DNA of 64,000 nt from Candidatus Rifleibacteriota bacterium (GTDB taxonomy: Bacteria > Muiribacteriota > Ozemobacteria > Ozemobacterales > Ozemobacteraceae): the NCBI GenBank assembly GCA_015232575.1, contig JADFZL010000002.1, forward strand, positions 434,001 to 498,000, written 5' to 3'. The translations under genes were made by a program, and so were the position numbers. Numbering within the stretch: position 1 is the first letter of the stretch; each line of letters begins with the position of its first letter. Below the pieces are notes generated by a model, which saw nothing but the letters and a program-made list of their open reading frames with translations, did not search any database and was not told the DNA's origin. Of this stretch, positions 31,116-39,791 are shown one piece after another.

Positions 31116-31286
31116 TTTTCCTCCCCCGTAAGATATACGTTGTACACTTTCAGAAAAACTACGAATAATGAGTTATTAAATTTGTCAGTATCTGGGAAAT
31201 GCCTCTTGTATCTGAGAAGATACATAGGCTATGTAATAATAAAGTGATATTGCATCAATGCTGCAATTTTGAAAAATGGGCAGTAC

Positions 31287-31556
31287 TCAGCCGAATTTGT
31301 AGTGCTTCTTTACTGCTTCAAAAACTTTCCAGGTGCAGGAAAGTCCTTTGGGAAAAACAACAAAATCTCCAGGTCCGAATGAGACTTCCTGGTCTGGTGT
31401 TTTTACTGTTACTTTTCCCTCAAGAATCTGGCAGCTTTCTTTGTCGTCGTAGTGATAATCAAAAGTTTTGGGTTCGCAAGTCCATATTCCCCATTTTTCA
31501 ACGCCGAGAGCTTTTAATTCCTGAGCATTAAGTTTTTTAACAAGAATCTTTTCCAT
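31287..31556 (-). CDS. Small cupin (DUF861/EutQ-like)
   Basis: 89 residues, AGGAGG before the ATG. Single cupin barrel: WGIWTCEPKTFDYHYDDKES, CQILEGKVTV, FGPGDFVVFPKGLSCTWKV. This is the DUF861/(S)-ureidoglycine-aminohydrolase-like small cupin pattern. The single His in the first motif suggests weak or no metal binding. Stands alone; substrate unknown. Confidence 0.75.
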   Translation of the reverse strand: MEKILVKKLNAQELKALGVEKWGIWTCEPKTFDYHYDDKESCQILEGKVTVKTPDQEVSFGPGDFVVFPKGLSCTWKVFEAVKKHYKFG

Positions 31557-31601
31557 ATTTCCTCCTTAATAATTTCAACCAGCTATAATTGCCTGATAGC
31601 C

Positions 31602-32453
31602 TTATTTAAACATGTCTGGATGTATCATTTGAACAGCAGCGCGAACGCCCGCAAGGAAAAAAGGTCCGCCGTTAAAGTCGTCTGACTTTAATTCATTAAA
31701 TGCCTGTTCAATTGATGGTTCGTGATCAGAAGCCATTGTACGGAAAAATTTCTGTTGAATGTTGTTTGCTCTGCCTTCAAGTGAAAATTTCAGGTGAGCT
31801 GCGGAAATGGGTGATGTTCTGTGAAGAAGTTTCCGAACTTCACATCCAAGTCTTGAGAACCAGTCGCTTCTTATTCTTACACCCATTTTCAGACAGAAAC
31901 CAGTCAGGAGCATTCCTGAAAGAGCTCGGTCGCCAGCCGGCAGAAACCCGGATGAATCTTCGTAACCGATGATTTTCATCAGAGAAGGCTCAACACCTTC
32001 GGGAACTGCTTCTCTAAGGGCGTTGGCAAGATAAATAAGTTTTTTCTCGAAAGGCTCAGATACAAGGGGCGGAAGCCTTCGCAGTATTCCTGAAAGATGG
32101 CCAGGGAAGTCTTTTACGGACGTATCAAGAGTGGCGTTAAATTCAGATGCATCATTGAATGAAATAAGGTTTTTTTCTGCAATGTAAAAGCCATCTTTCC
32201 GGAGGGAACATTCATTTGCCGTAAATGCTGACGCTGCTTTTGATGGTATTTCTTCGGTTACTATTCTTCCAGGACCTTGCCCTATAAGAGGTGTGACGAT
32301 TTCAATGAGAAAATTTTCGGGAGAAAGAAAGCAAAGAAGGTTTTCATTCGTTTTTCGCAGGGCGAGAGAAACTATTTCCTGATTAATTTGCTTAAGAGCA
32401 GTATCAAATGCTATTGTTTTCCCAAAGTCAGATGATTGTATTAATTTTGTCAT
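31602..32453 (-). CDS. DUF2877-like protein
   Basis: 283 residues. The only family hint is GYEDSSGFLPAGDRALSGML near 165-185, similar to the G-P-G-x-T-P-x-G-D-D motif of DUF2877/AllH-type proteins, though the double Asp is D-R here. The N-terminus lacks a signal peptide. DUF2877 genes usually lie with purine or allantoin catabolism, which is not seen here. Identification is moderate to weak. Confidence 0.45.
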   Translation of the reverse strand: MTKLIQSSDFGKTIAFDTALKQINQEIVSLALRKTNENLLCFLSPENFLIEIVTPLIGQGPGRIVTEEIPSKAASAFTANECSLRKDGFYIAEKNLISFNDASEFNATLDTSVKDFPGHLSGILRRLPPLVSEPFEKKLIYLANALREAVPEGVEPSLMKIIGYEDSSGFLPAGDRALSGMLLTGFCLKMGVRIRSDWFSRLGCEVRKLLHRTSPISAAHLKFSLEGRANNIQQKFFRTMASDHEPSIEQAFNELKSDDFNGGPFFLAGVRAAVQMIHPDMFK

Positions 32454-32892
32454 AAGCCTTCAATGAAGAAATTTTTTTCAGATCATTTCATTTCTATCAG
32501 AATAACATAATCTTTTCAAGTGGACTTTTATAATAAAAACTATTTGAGCTTCAATACTGCGTTCTGAGAGAAAATGAGTTTTTTGCTGATTTTCGCTCAG
32601 AACGTTGACCAGCCACGACGATTAACTGAAAAGCCTTTGTTCGTGATAATTTTAATGTTTTTAATCAAGATAATAATGCTTTGTTTGTATTTTCTCAATA
32701 ATCAGGGGCAGCGTTTTATCTGGAAACTATCTTTCCGTTACCGCGAAATCCTCGACAACTGAATTTTTCTCCAGCTTACGTTCCCTAAAAAAAATTTGAT
32801 TGTTAATTAAACGGCGTTTCAATTTTAACTCCTTTCCTCTGTGTCTACGAGTATCTGCGTGATCAGCATCATTTTAGCCCGGAAGAAACTAT
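32454..32892. other. Intergenic, one inverted repeat, no supported gene
   Basis: CGTTCTGAG.GAAAAT at 32560-32575 pairs with ATTTTC.CTCAGAACG at 32589-32604. A 62-codon hydrophobic plus-strand frame starts inside this hairpin and lacks a ribosome site, so it is not called. Near 32835 lies a CTCTGTGTCT...ATCTGCGTGA relic like that in the 18931-19036 element. Confidence 0.4.
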
Positions 32893-33627
32893 TCAGGCGT
32901 TTTCGCTGAGAAGGGCTATCATATACGGTGTTTTTTCTTCAGGAATCTGAAATGGTTCGAGTGGCGCAAGTTCATTTTTTTCGTAAATTGGGTTGAAAAG
33001 ATACATTTTTTCAGAATGAAAGATCAGCATGAACTTCAGAAGCCTGGAACGAAGATCTGTAGACGAAAGTCGAATAAGTTCGCAGAGAAAATCGTGATCA
33101 TTCTCTTTGAATGCATTGATAAGGTTTGAGAACATATCCGGTGGAAATTTAACCGGACTAAGCAACTGGTAAACTGATTCATTGTCGCATACTGCACAAA
33201 AGTATGGCGAATCGGTTTTTGCTTCTGAATAGAAAGACTTAATTGGAGGCAGCCCCGCAGATGCAAAAATAGGATTAAACGTTGCAAGATTTTTCTCAAG
33301 ACTGCTTTCGAGACGCTTAAACAGCTTTGTTTTAAGGTAATCAGATGCCTGCTGGAATATTTTCAGAATCATCGACCTGTCGCGATTTTTACACGCTTTG
33401 TCGAGAGAAGAAGGCGCAAGAAGCTCAGCAAGATGGTCTCTCTTACAGAGGTTTCTTATGACATAACCATCAAGATGGCATCTGAGGCTGGTTACTCTGT
33501 TGCATCCCTCAGGGGAATTGCATAGTTCATCTGACAAACATTCAGGCTGTTGACATACATTGTTTGTTTGAATTTCATTTTCTGTTATGTTAGCAGGGTT
33601 AAAGGGGCATGAATGGCAGCAAATCAT
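32893..33627 (-). CDS. Cysteine-rich-N-terminus protein of unknown function
   Basis: 244 residues, TGGAGG before the ATG. The first 75 residues hold about eleven cysteines in short spacings (CCHSCPFNP, CQQPECLSDELCNSPEGC, RCHLDG, LCKRDHL), likely a zinc- or Fe-S-binding head. The remaining 170 residues look helical with two repeat-like halves (SSLEKNLATFNPIFASAGLPP, then EKMYLFNPIYEKNELAP), both with x-F-N-P-I-x. No family recognised. No signal peptide, so cytoplasmic. Confidence 0.6.
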   Translation of the reverse strand: MICCHSCPFNPANITENEIQTNNVCQQPECLSDELCNSPEGCNRVTSLRCHLDGYVIRNLCKRDHLAELLAPSSLDKACKNRDRSMILKIFQQASDYLKTKLFKRLESSLEKNLATFNPIFASAGLPPIKSFYSEAKTDSPYFCAVCDNESVYQLLSPVKFPPDMFSNLINAFKENDHDFLCELIRLSSTDLRSRLLKFMLIFHSEKMYLFNPIYEKNELAPLEPFQIPEEKTPYMIALLSENA

Positions 33628-33733
33628 ATATTTTCCTCCAGTATGAAAGTTGATTTTTGGACTTAATCTGAAAGGTTATTCATCCGAAATTTCAACTTGG
33701 GGAAAAAAAAATAAAAAAATATTCAAATTCTAC

Positions 33734-33762
33734 TTGTGAGTTTTCCGATGAAGTGCTATAAG
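33734..33762 (+). promoter_or_regulatory. Sigma-70 promoter for the kamA leader
   Basis: TTGTGA at 33734-33739, 17-bp spacer, TATAAG at 33757-33762. A transcript would start near 33769 and carry a leader of roughly 390 bases before kamA. Confidence 0.6.
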
Positions 33763-33847
33763 GAAAATGTAATGTTAATGTGAGTAAAATTTGTTAATTA
33801 TTAAAAATAGAGAAATGTGTAATTGCATAAATAAGGAGAGCAATTTC

Positions 33848-34006
33848 ATGCTGGACGATGTAGAATCACTAACACCAAGGGGCGTTCGCCTGAGGCGAAG
33901 CGCCGCCTATTGTAAGTCTATCAACTATGAATTGCGCCCTTCAATAAAGGGTGGGTTTTTTATGAGATACGAAAAGAGAGCGATCGCGGTAACACAAGGT
34001 GGCTGA
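33848..34006 (+). CDS. Possible 52-residue leader peptide
   Basis: The ATG at 33848 has AAGGAG nine bases upstream, better than many genes in the window. The product (MLDDVESLTPRGVRLRR...AVTQGG) is basic with no recognised domain. The frame runs through a strong hairpin (33881-33904) and a terminator-like stem, so the segment could instead be a structured regulatory RNA with a fortuitous frame. Confidence 0.3.
   Translation: MLDDVESLTPRGVRLRRSAAYCKSINYELRPSIKGGFFMRYEKRAIAVTQGG
33935..33961 (+). terminator. Leader terminator 1
   Basis: CGCCCTT/AAGGGTG stem, 5-nt loop, then GG and six T. It lies between the promoter and kamA, so it may act as an attenuator. Confidence 0.6.
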
Positions 34007-34023
34007 ATTCCAATCAATCAGTA

Positions 34024-34056
34024 AAAAGGCTGAGTAATTGCAGCTCAGGCTTTTTT
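34024..34056 (+). terminator. Leader terminator 2
   Basis: AAAG-G-CTGAG pairs with CTCAG-G-CTTT (one G-G mismatch) followed by T6, 100 bases before the kamA ATG. Confidence 0.55.
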
Positions 34057-34155
34057 GCGGGTTGATTTTTCTGCAAATATTTTTTTATTTTCGAGCTTAC
34101 GCTCCATTGAAATCTGAAAAAACCGGCAAGGAATTTTCAGAGTGTTATCAGGAAA

Positions 34156-35409
34156 ATGCAGAAAATTATGGAAGAACAGGAATCATCACAAATAAAGAAC
34201 GCTAAGACTAATTGGTCGGACTGGAAATGGCAGATGCGAAACCGCATCTCTTCAGTTTCGGAAATTGCTCAATCTCTAAATATCGACTCTAAGAAAATTG
34301 CTGAAATGAACCTCGTCGAAGATCGATTTCGAACGGCAATTACACCTTACTACTTTTCTCTTGCAAATCTTCAGGATCCGAATGATCCCATTTTGAAGCA
34401 GGCTCTCCCAGACATCCGCGAACTGGAAATGGCTGACTTTGGCGAGGCAGACCCTCTTTCTGAGGAAGATGACATGCCGGTAGATGGCATGACTCACCGC
34501 TATGACGACCGAGGCCTTCTGGTTGTAACTAATGCCTGCGCAATGCTCTGCAGACATTGCACACGCAAGCGAATCTGGAACTCAACTGATGCAGCGGTAA
34601 GCTCAGAGTCTGTTGACAAAATGATCGCATACATAGCACGAACACCGCAGATCCGTGATGTTATCGTTTCTGGTGGCGATCCGTTTACCCTTCCAACAAC
34701 AAGACTTGCGGATATTCTGAGAAAACTCAGAGAAATTCCACATGTTGAAATAATTCGTATTGGAACAAGAACTCCCGTTACTCTTCCAATGCGCATTACA
34801 AAAGATTTGTGCACGACGCTTGACAAATACGGTCCGATATGGGTCAACACTCAGTTTAATCATCCGAATGAAATCACTGAGGAATCGGCTGCTGCAGTAG
34901 ATCGACTGATTCGCCATGGAGTCTGTGTTAACAATCAGTCTGTGTTGCTCAAGGGAATAAATGATGACCCCGAGATTGTTAAAACGCTATGCAGAAAACT
35001 CGTCAGAATAAAGGTCAGACCTTACTATCTTTTCCAGTGCGATCAGGTTGAAGGAGTTGAACATTTCAGAACCCGCATCAGCAAAGGCGTTGAGATTATG
35101 GAAAGCCTTCGTGGTCATACCACAGGTTTTTCTATTCCAACCTTCGTTATTGATGGTCCTGAAGGCACAGGGAAGATTCCGGTAATGCCGAATTATCTGA
35201 TCAGCCAGTCAGAGCAGATGAGCGTTCTGCGTAATTATGAGGGAATCATTGTCGGCTACAGAGAAGCAGGTGAGCGCATTACCTCCATGAATAACCGGAC
35301 TTCAGGTGGAGTCGCTTCAATTCTTGCCGGAAAGCGCAGTTGCCTTGTTCCGACAGAAACAAAGCGAATGATTCGGAGGGCACAACATGAAGCTGGCGCT
35401 GGCATGTAA
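34156..35409 (+). CDS. kamA: Lysine 2,3-aminomutase (radical SAM, PLP)
   Basis: 417 residues, about the family length. The radical SAM cluster is CAMLCRHC (Cys128, 132, 135). The PLP lysine is Lys340 in TGKIPVMPNY. Asp296 (FQCDQVEG) and Asp333 (VIDGPEG) match the two aspartates that hold the lysine amino groups in clostridial enzyme (Asp293, Asp330); glutamate mutases have Lys and Asn there. So L-lysine to beta-lysine is the best reading. TRTPVTLP and NQSVLLKGIND are also conserved. The end overlaps the next gene by 23 bases, showing tight coupling. Preceded by a long leader with two terminators. Confidence 0.85.
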   Translation: MQKIMEEQESSQIKNAKTNWSDWKWQMRNRISSVSEIAQSLNIDSKKIAEMNLVEDRFRTAITPYYFSLANLQDPNDPILKQALPDIRELEMADFGEADPLSEEDDMPVDGMTHRYDDRGLLVVTNACAMLCRHCTRKRIWNSTDAAVSSESVDKMIAYIARTPQIRDVIVSGGDPFTLPTTRLADILRKLREIPHVEIIRIGTRTPVTLPMRITKDLCTTLDKYGPIWVNTQFNHPNEITEESAAAVDRLIRHGVCVNNQSVLLKGINDDPEIVKTLCRKLVRIKVRPYYLFQCDQVEGVEHFRTRISKGVEIMESLRGHTTGFSIPTFVIDGPEGTGKIPVMPNYLISQSEQMSVLRNYEGIIVGYREAGERITSMNNRTSGGVASILAGKRSCLVPTETKRMIRRAQHEAGAGM

Positions 35410-36376
35410 TTGTCAGAACCGATACTCAGCCGGAAAAACTGAGCCTGACGATACTTATGAAGAATTCGACTCCCAGGAGACACTGAACTCAATTGCAGCT
35501 GCAATATCAGACTTCGGCCACTCAGTGGACATCCTGGAAGCCGATAGAACATTCCCTTCTGCGCTTGCAGAAGGGAAATATGATTTTGTATTCAATATAG
35601 CCGAAGGTCTCAAAGGCAGATGCCGCGAGTCGCTTGTTCCGGCTGTGTGCGAAATGCTTGAAATTCCCTACTCTGGTTCAGACGCCATTACAATGGGAGT
35701 TACGCTTGACAAAGACCTTGCACGGCAAGTTGTATCATCAAAAGTGCCTGTTGCAAAGGGCAGGGTTTTTTATTCCGGAGATAAAATAGATCTGTCGGGT
35801 ATGAAGTTTCCCATTCTGATGAAGCCAAATGCTGAAGGCTCAAGCAAGGGAATCAGGCTGAAGTCTAAAATCGACAGCCCCGAGAATGCTGAGGTAGAAA
35901 TACAGAACCTGATAAGGCAATACAACGGACCAGTATTAGTTGAAGAGTTTATTCCCGGCAAAGAATGCACTGTTGCTGTTCTTGGAAATGAAAATCCTGC
36001 TGTTCTGGGTATCATGGAAATAGCTCCAAAAAAATTGGCGGTTAAAGATTTCGTCTATTCAATTGAAATGAAGAGAGACTACAAGAATTGCGTTGAATAT
36101 TTTTCGCCGTCGAGATTTTCTGAAAAAGTAATTGCAGCAATAAATAAATATGCAGTCGATGCATATAAACTGCTTGGCTGCAGAGACTTTGCGAGAATGG
36201 ATTTCCGTCTTGATGCGGACGAGCGACCAGTTTTTCTTGAGGTGAACCCTCTTCCGGGACTGTGTCCTGTAAAAAGTGATATTGTACTATTAGCAAAAGG
36301 TTATGGAATATCCTATAATGATTTGCTGAGTCGAATTCTGTCGAATGCATTCAAGCGTCAGAACCTTAAACACTAA
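35387..36376 (+). CDS. ATP-grasp ligase 1 (D-Ala-D-Ala-ligase type)
   Basis: 329 residues; GGAGG precedes the ATG inside the kamA end. ATP-grasp landmarks: Lys146 in ILMKPNAEGSSKGI, VEEFIPGKECTVAVLG, then metal ligands Asp272 (RMDFRL) and Glu285/Asn287 in FLEVNPLPGL. The N-terminal domain has YDFVFNIAEGLKG, where Ddl enzymes have F-N-x-L-H-G, so its amino-acid pocket should differ from true Ddl. It would activate a carboxylate as acyl phosphate and join it to an amine. Position after an aminomutase suggests beta-lysine as substrate; this is inference. Confidence 0.82.
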   Translation: MKLALACNCQNRYSAGKTEPDDTYEEFDSQETLNSIAAAISDFGHSVDILEADRTFPSALAEGKYDFVFNIAEGLKGRCRESLVPAVCEMLEIPYSGSDAITMGVTLDKDLARQVVSSKVPVAKGRVFYSGDKIDLSGMKFPILMKPNAEGSSKGIRLKSKIDSPENAEVEIQNLIRQYNGPVLVEEFIPGKECTVAVLGNENPAVLGIMEIAPKKLAVKDFVYSIEMKRDYKNCVEYFSPSRFSEKVIAAINKYAVDAYKLLGCRDFARMDFRLDADERPVFLEVNPLPGLCPVKSDIVLLAKGYGISYNDLLSRILSNAFKRQNLKH

Positions 36377-36379
36377 AAA

Positions 36380-37369
36380 ATGAAAATAGCAGTTACTGCA
36401 AATTCTCCCAGCGGAAATAACCGCTGGGAGAGTGAATTTTACTCAGATAATGTACTCGGAACAGCAGAGCAGATAAACAAAACTCTTCAGGAACTTGGCT
36501 ACTCAACTGAGCTGATATTGGTTGGGAAAGATCTAAGCGATTTTATCAGCAGAATTAATTTATTCAAACCAGATGCAATTTTTAATCTTTGTGAGACAAT
36601 TGAAGGAAAAAGCGGCTTGGAGCCGGCTGTTCCACATCTGATGCGCTGGCTTGGAATCCCCTTTACGGGAAACTCTCCAGAAGCATTAACAATTTGTCTG
36701 AACAAGCCACTTTCAAAAACACTATTGCGAGCGTACAACTTTTTGACACCAGATTTTCTTACACTCGAGCACATAAGTGAAGTTGAAGGATGGAATAAGT
36801 GGCCCGCAATAATGAAACCGGCTTTTGAAGATGCCTCTCTCGGAATAGACGAAGGAAGCGTTGTTTCTTCTCTTGTACAAGCAAAAGAGCGTTTTACGTT
36901 TCTCCAGGAAAAATTTAATGGACCGGTATTAATTGAAGATTTTATTGATGGTCGCGAAATTAATGCCGCTGTTTTTGAAACAAAAGATGGATTAAGAGTC
37001 GGATTAAATGAAATTGATTTTTCCGGACTTACCCATGGAAAGCCGAAAATAGTTACCTACGAAGCAAAATGGGTAGAAAATTCTGAATATTTTAAGGGGA
37101 CTCCCGTTAAATCACCTGCCCAGGTTGACGAGCCTTTGAACACTGAAATCAGGCAAATTGCTAAAGACGTTTTTCACAGATTCAAGCTTTCTGGATATGC
37201 AAGAATTGATTTTAGAATTACAAAAAATAGAGCTTTTATTCTTGAAATGAATCCCAATCCTGATTTATCAATCGATGCCGGGATGGCCAAATCTTTTAAA
37301 GAAATGGGTCTTACCTGGCATCAGGCGCTTAAAGCAATCATAGAAACAGCTATGATAAGGAAATATTAA
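36380..37369 (+). CDS. ATP-grasp ligase 2 (D-Ala-D-Ala-ligase type)
   Basis: 329 residues, the same length as ligase 1 and clearly its paralogue. Lys146 in AIMKPAFEDASLGI, IEDFIDGREINAAVF, Asp277 (RIDFRI) and Glu289/Asn291 in ILEMNPNPDL are the ATP and metal residues. FNLCETIEGKSGLEP replaces FNIAEGLKGRCRESL of ligase 1, so the two probably take different acceptors. It begins 3 bases after ligase 1 with a weak ribosome site, hinting at translational coupling. Confidence 0.82.
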   Translation: MKIAVTANSPSGNNRWESEFYSDNVLGTAEQINKTLQELGYSTELILVGKDLSDFISRINLFKPDAIFNLCETIEGKSGLEPAVPHLMRWLGIPFTGNSPEALTICLNKPLSKTLLRAYNFLTPDFLTLEHISEVEGWNKWPAIMKPAFEDASLGIDEGSVVSSLVQAKERFTFLQEKFNGPVLIEDFIDGREINAAVFETKDGLRVGLNEIDFSGLTHGKPKIVTYEAKWVENSEYFKGTPVKSPAQVDEPLNTEIRQIAKDVFHRFKLSGYARIDFRITKNRAFILEMNPNPDLSIDAGMAKSFKEMGLTWHQALKAIIETAMIRKY

Positions 37370-37379
37370 GGAAATATAA

Positions 37380-37877
37380 ATGAATCCATTAATAAAAATT
37401 AGAAATCTTTTGTCATCTGACCGTGAACTACTGAGTAATTCAATTCAGAAAACCGGTTTTTTCTCGGATGAAGAACACAAAATTGCTCTGGAATTAATTG
37501 ATGATGCACTGCAAAAGGATAATTCAGATTATCATTTCGGAGTTGCTGAAGTTGACTCAAAAGTTGCAGGATACGCATGTTATGGACAGCGACCTCTTAC
37601 TGAAAGTACCTATGATTTGTACTGGATAGTCGTTGACCCGGATTTTCAGAAACACGGTATTGGAAAGCAGTTGATGTCATGGTCAGAATCTCAGATTCAT
37701 TCAGCGGGTGGTACTCTCGTAATAGCTGAAACATCAGGAAAAAAGATTTACGAACCAACCAGAAAGTTTTATCTGGGAATAGGTTACCGCGAAGAAGCCA
37801 GAATTAAAGATTTTTATAAAAAAGGCGATGATATGGTCATATTCACAAAGCGCCTCGGTAACAGCATTTACCAATGA
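37380..37877 (+). CDS. GNAT-family N-acetyltransferase
   Basis: 165 residues, AAGGAAAT before the ATG. Single GNAT core: acetyl-CoA loop VDPDFQKHGIGKQLM, then GGTLVIAETSG and YLGIGYREEARIKDFYKKGDD. It is 10 bases downstream of ligase 2, so in the operon. In beta-lysine osmolyte synthesis AblA (aminomutase) is followed by AblB (acetyltransferase), giving N-epsilon-acetyl-beta-lysine; this protein is shorter than AblB but could acetylate the pathway product. Confidence 0.78.
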   Translation: MNPLIKIRNLLSSDRELLSNSIQKTGFFSDEEHKIALELIDDALQKDNSDYHFGVAEVDSKVAGYACYGQRPLTESTYDLYWIVVDPDFQKHGIGKQLMSWSESQIHSAGGTLVIAETSGKKIYEPTRKFYLGIGYREEARIKDFYKKGDDMVIFTKRLGNSIYQ

Positions 37878-37903
37878 TTGAAAATTAGAAAGTAGAATGA
37901 AAT

Positions 37904-38431
37904 ATGTCAGAAAAAGCAAAAAAGATTATTGAAAACCTTGAGACAGCGAAATTTCGATGTTATTTTCCAGAATGTAAAGGACTATGTTGTAAAAATGGCC
38001 GTCCGGGCCTTTCTGAATCGGAAATAACGATGATCGAAGCAAATATTGAAAAGTTTAAACCGTTGCTCAGACCAGAATCACTTTCTCTTCTTGATAAGAG
38101 CGGTTTCATGACGAAACGCAAAAAAGAGGGAAGAAGAACTCTCGCAAGAGCAGGCGGATGGTGTATCTTTTCGAATGAAGGCTGTGTCCTTCAAAAGATT
38201 GGTGCTTCCGAAGGTGAAAAATGGAAATATAAGCCTTCTCTGTGCGTATTATTTCCGGTTTCGCAGGACCTCGGAGAAAGCAACTGGTACATTCGACAGA
38301 AAGGCTATAAACAGGAAGCGTGGGATTTATTCTGCCTCGAAAGAACTCCCACTGAAAAAACTCATGCAGTCGAAAGCCTGAAAGATGAAATAGAATACCT
38401 GGAAAAACACATCTGTAAACTTCAGAAATAA
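37904..38431 (+). CDS. Cysteine-cluster protein (DUF3109/YkgJ-like)
   Basis: 175 residues. The cysteine pattern CYFPECKGLCCKNGRPG, then WCIFSNEGCVLQ, KPSLCVLFP and LFCLER resembles DUF3109 and YkgJ proteins, thought to hold zinc or an iron-sulfur cluster. It follows the acetyltransferase by 26 bases and ends in the operon terminator, so it is likely part of the kamA operon. A role in protecting or supplying the cluster enzyme, or a catalytic one, cannot be told apart. Confidence 0.65.
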   Translation: MSEKAKKIIENLETAKFRCYFPECKGLCCKNGRPGLSESEITMIEANIEKFKPLLRPESLSLLDKSGFMTKRKKEGRRTLARAGGWCIFSNEGCVLQKIGASEGEKWKYKPSLCVLFPVSQDLGESNWYIRQKGYKQEAWDLFCLERTPTEKTHAVESLKDEIEYLEKHICKLQK

Positions 38432-38474
38432 ACACATAACCACCTTTCATGGGATGAAAGGTGGTTATGTGTTT
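38430..38474. terminator. Bidirectional 21-bp hairpin terminator
   Basis: Perfect arms 38430-38450 and 38454-38474 (AAACACATAACCACCTTTCA... and complement) with a 3-nt loop between two convergent genes. The left arm includes part of the upstream stop codon. Confidence 0.8.
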
Positions 38475-38492
38475 ACATCCTGCAAGCTGCAT

Positions 38493-39176
38493 TTAGCCTT
38501 TGGCTGGAATGAAGCGCTGAATCCAGCTTCCGAATGCACCTGGATTTCTGCTTTGAAAATAAACATCGCCAGGTCCTTTGATGTGGCAGACAAACATTTC
38601 ACCTGAAGTCATGCTGCCAAGCCATCCAGAAGATGCTTTTTGAACTTCATATTGCGTTGTACCACTCCATGCTACAAGATGTGCGTTGTCAACAATATAT
38701 TCCTGACCCGGTTCAAGGGAAATTTTATGAATTGCGCCAAAACTCGAAACTGCAAGCATTCCCCTGCCAGTGATCTTTTGGATAAACATTCCCTCGCCAC
38801 TCATCAGACCCTTGAAGAATCCCTGTGAGACCGCTTCTATTGTGATTGAATCTTCGGAAGCAAGGAACGCTTCTTTCTGAAGATAGAAAAAATTTGCTCC
38901 ATTCAATTCAAGTATTGTTATATCGCCCGGAATCGATGGTGCAAGAAAAACTTCTCCCTCGCCTCTTGCGGCTTTGAGTGTCTGGAAGAACAGGCTTTCG
39001 CCGGTAAGAACAGTTCGCTTGAGTGCACCCCAGAGACCGCCATCAACTTTCCCTTCAACATCAATTGTCGGACTCATTGCTACCATTGCACCCGATTCCG
39101 CCTTAATTGTCTCACCCGAAGACATGAGAACCTTCAACATCGAATAAGAACCCGGATAAAGTTGTTCAAATTTCAT
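38493..39176 (-). CDS. AIM24/TIGR00266-family protein
   Basis: 227 residues from the ATG at 39176, which has GGAGG eight bases upstream; the longer frame to 39236 is not used. The family pattern is clear: GETIKAESGAMVAMSP, LTGESLFFQTLKA, GEVFLAPSIPGDI, FLASEDSITIEA, GRGMLAVSSFGAI, VDNAHLVAWS, TSGEMFVCHIKGPGDVYFQSRNPGAF. This is a beta-rich fold of unknown biochemical role, widespread in bacteria. Single gene. Confidence 0.82.
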   Translation of the reverse strand: MKFEQLYPGSYSMLKVLMSSGETIKAESGAMVAMSPTIDVEGKVDGGLWGALKRTVLTGESLFFQTLKAARGEGEVFLAPSIPGDITILELNGANFFYLQKEAFLASEDSITIEAVSQGFFKGLMSGEGMFIQKITGRGMLAVSSFGAIHKISLEPGQEYIVDNAHLVAWSGTTQYEVQKASSGWLGSMTSGEMFVCHIKGPGDVYFQSRNPGAFGSWIQRFIPAKG

Positions 39177-39791
39177 ATATTTTCCTCCATAATTTTTTCT
39201 CTCAAAACAATAATTCCCGAAAATATGATAAATCATATCTCAATATTTGTGAAGCTATTTATATATGTCTGAATATTCCTGCTTTTAAGGTGCTTACAAG
39301 TATTCGTTCAGGCAAATTGCTAATTGTTTTTTACCATTCAGGAAAAATTTCACTTACAGCAAATCTCGCAAGAGTTTTTCGGGACTGAACCAGAGCATTG
39401 TATATTGACTGATAGTGAAAAAAATCACATGGCGATGAGTTTTACCCTTGCTTTATGGGGGTTTGATGATGGAAAATCCTTATGGGAAGAGAAGGGCAAG
39501 TCGAACTATGTTTCACAAATTTAGTTTGACTTTATATTGCCGGTTATGATATAAATTCTTTCAGAGGAAATTCTGACTAATAAAACAGAAAAATGATTAG
39601 CAGAAAATGTTGAGAGGCAGTAGAGATTTTTCTATTTAGATACGGATCTTTATGAGAATAAGTTTACTGGATGCGAAGTTTCCTGAAATTTGTTTTCGCT
39701 TTTGTCTCTTCTCTGGTAGAGCTTTACCTTTTTTTGCGATTTTTTTCGTTTTTGTCCTTTCCTCGCAGAAAATCCAGGAGGTTGTCTGATT
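39177..39791. other. Intergenic, one doubtful frame
   Basis: A 66-codon plus frame from a TTG at 39324 to 39524 encodes ...GTEPEHCILTDSEKNHMAMSF..., which looks protein-like but has no clear ribosome site; it may be a gene remnant. Nothing else recognised. Confidence 0.3.

Noticed and set aside
32574..32762. 62-codon hydrophobic membrane peptide
   Set aside because: It begins inside an inverted repeat, has no ribosome site, and AT-rich DNA readily encodes such stretches.
33960..34015. T-box leader before kamA
   Set aside because: CGCGGT and AGGTGG occur, but in the wrong order and without the AGGGTGGNACCGCG element or stem I.
34276..34917. Antisense proteins within kamA
   Set aside because: Three overlapping minus-strand frames with no ribosome sites inside a clear radical SAM gene.
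39324..39524. 66-codon plus-strand gene
   Set aside because: Protein-like composition but TTG start, no ribosome site and no recognised family; mentioned only as a possible remnant.
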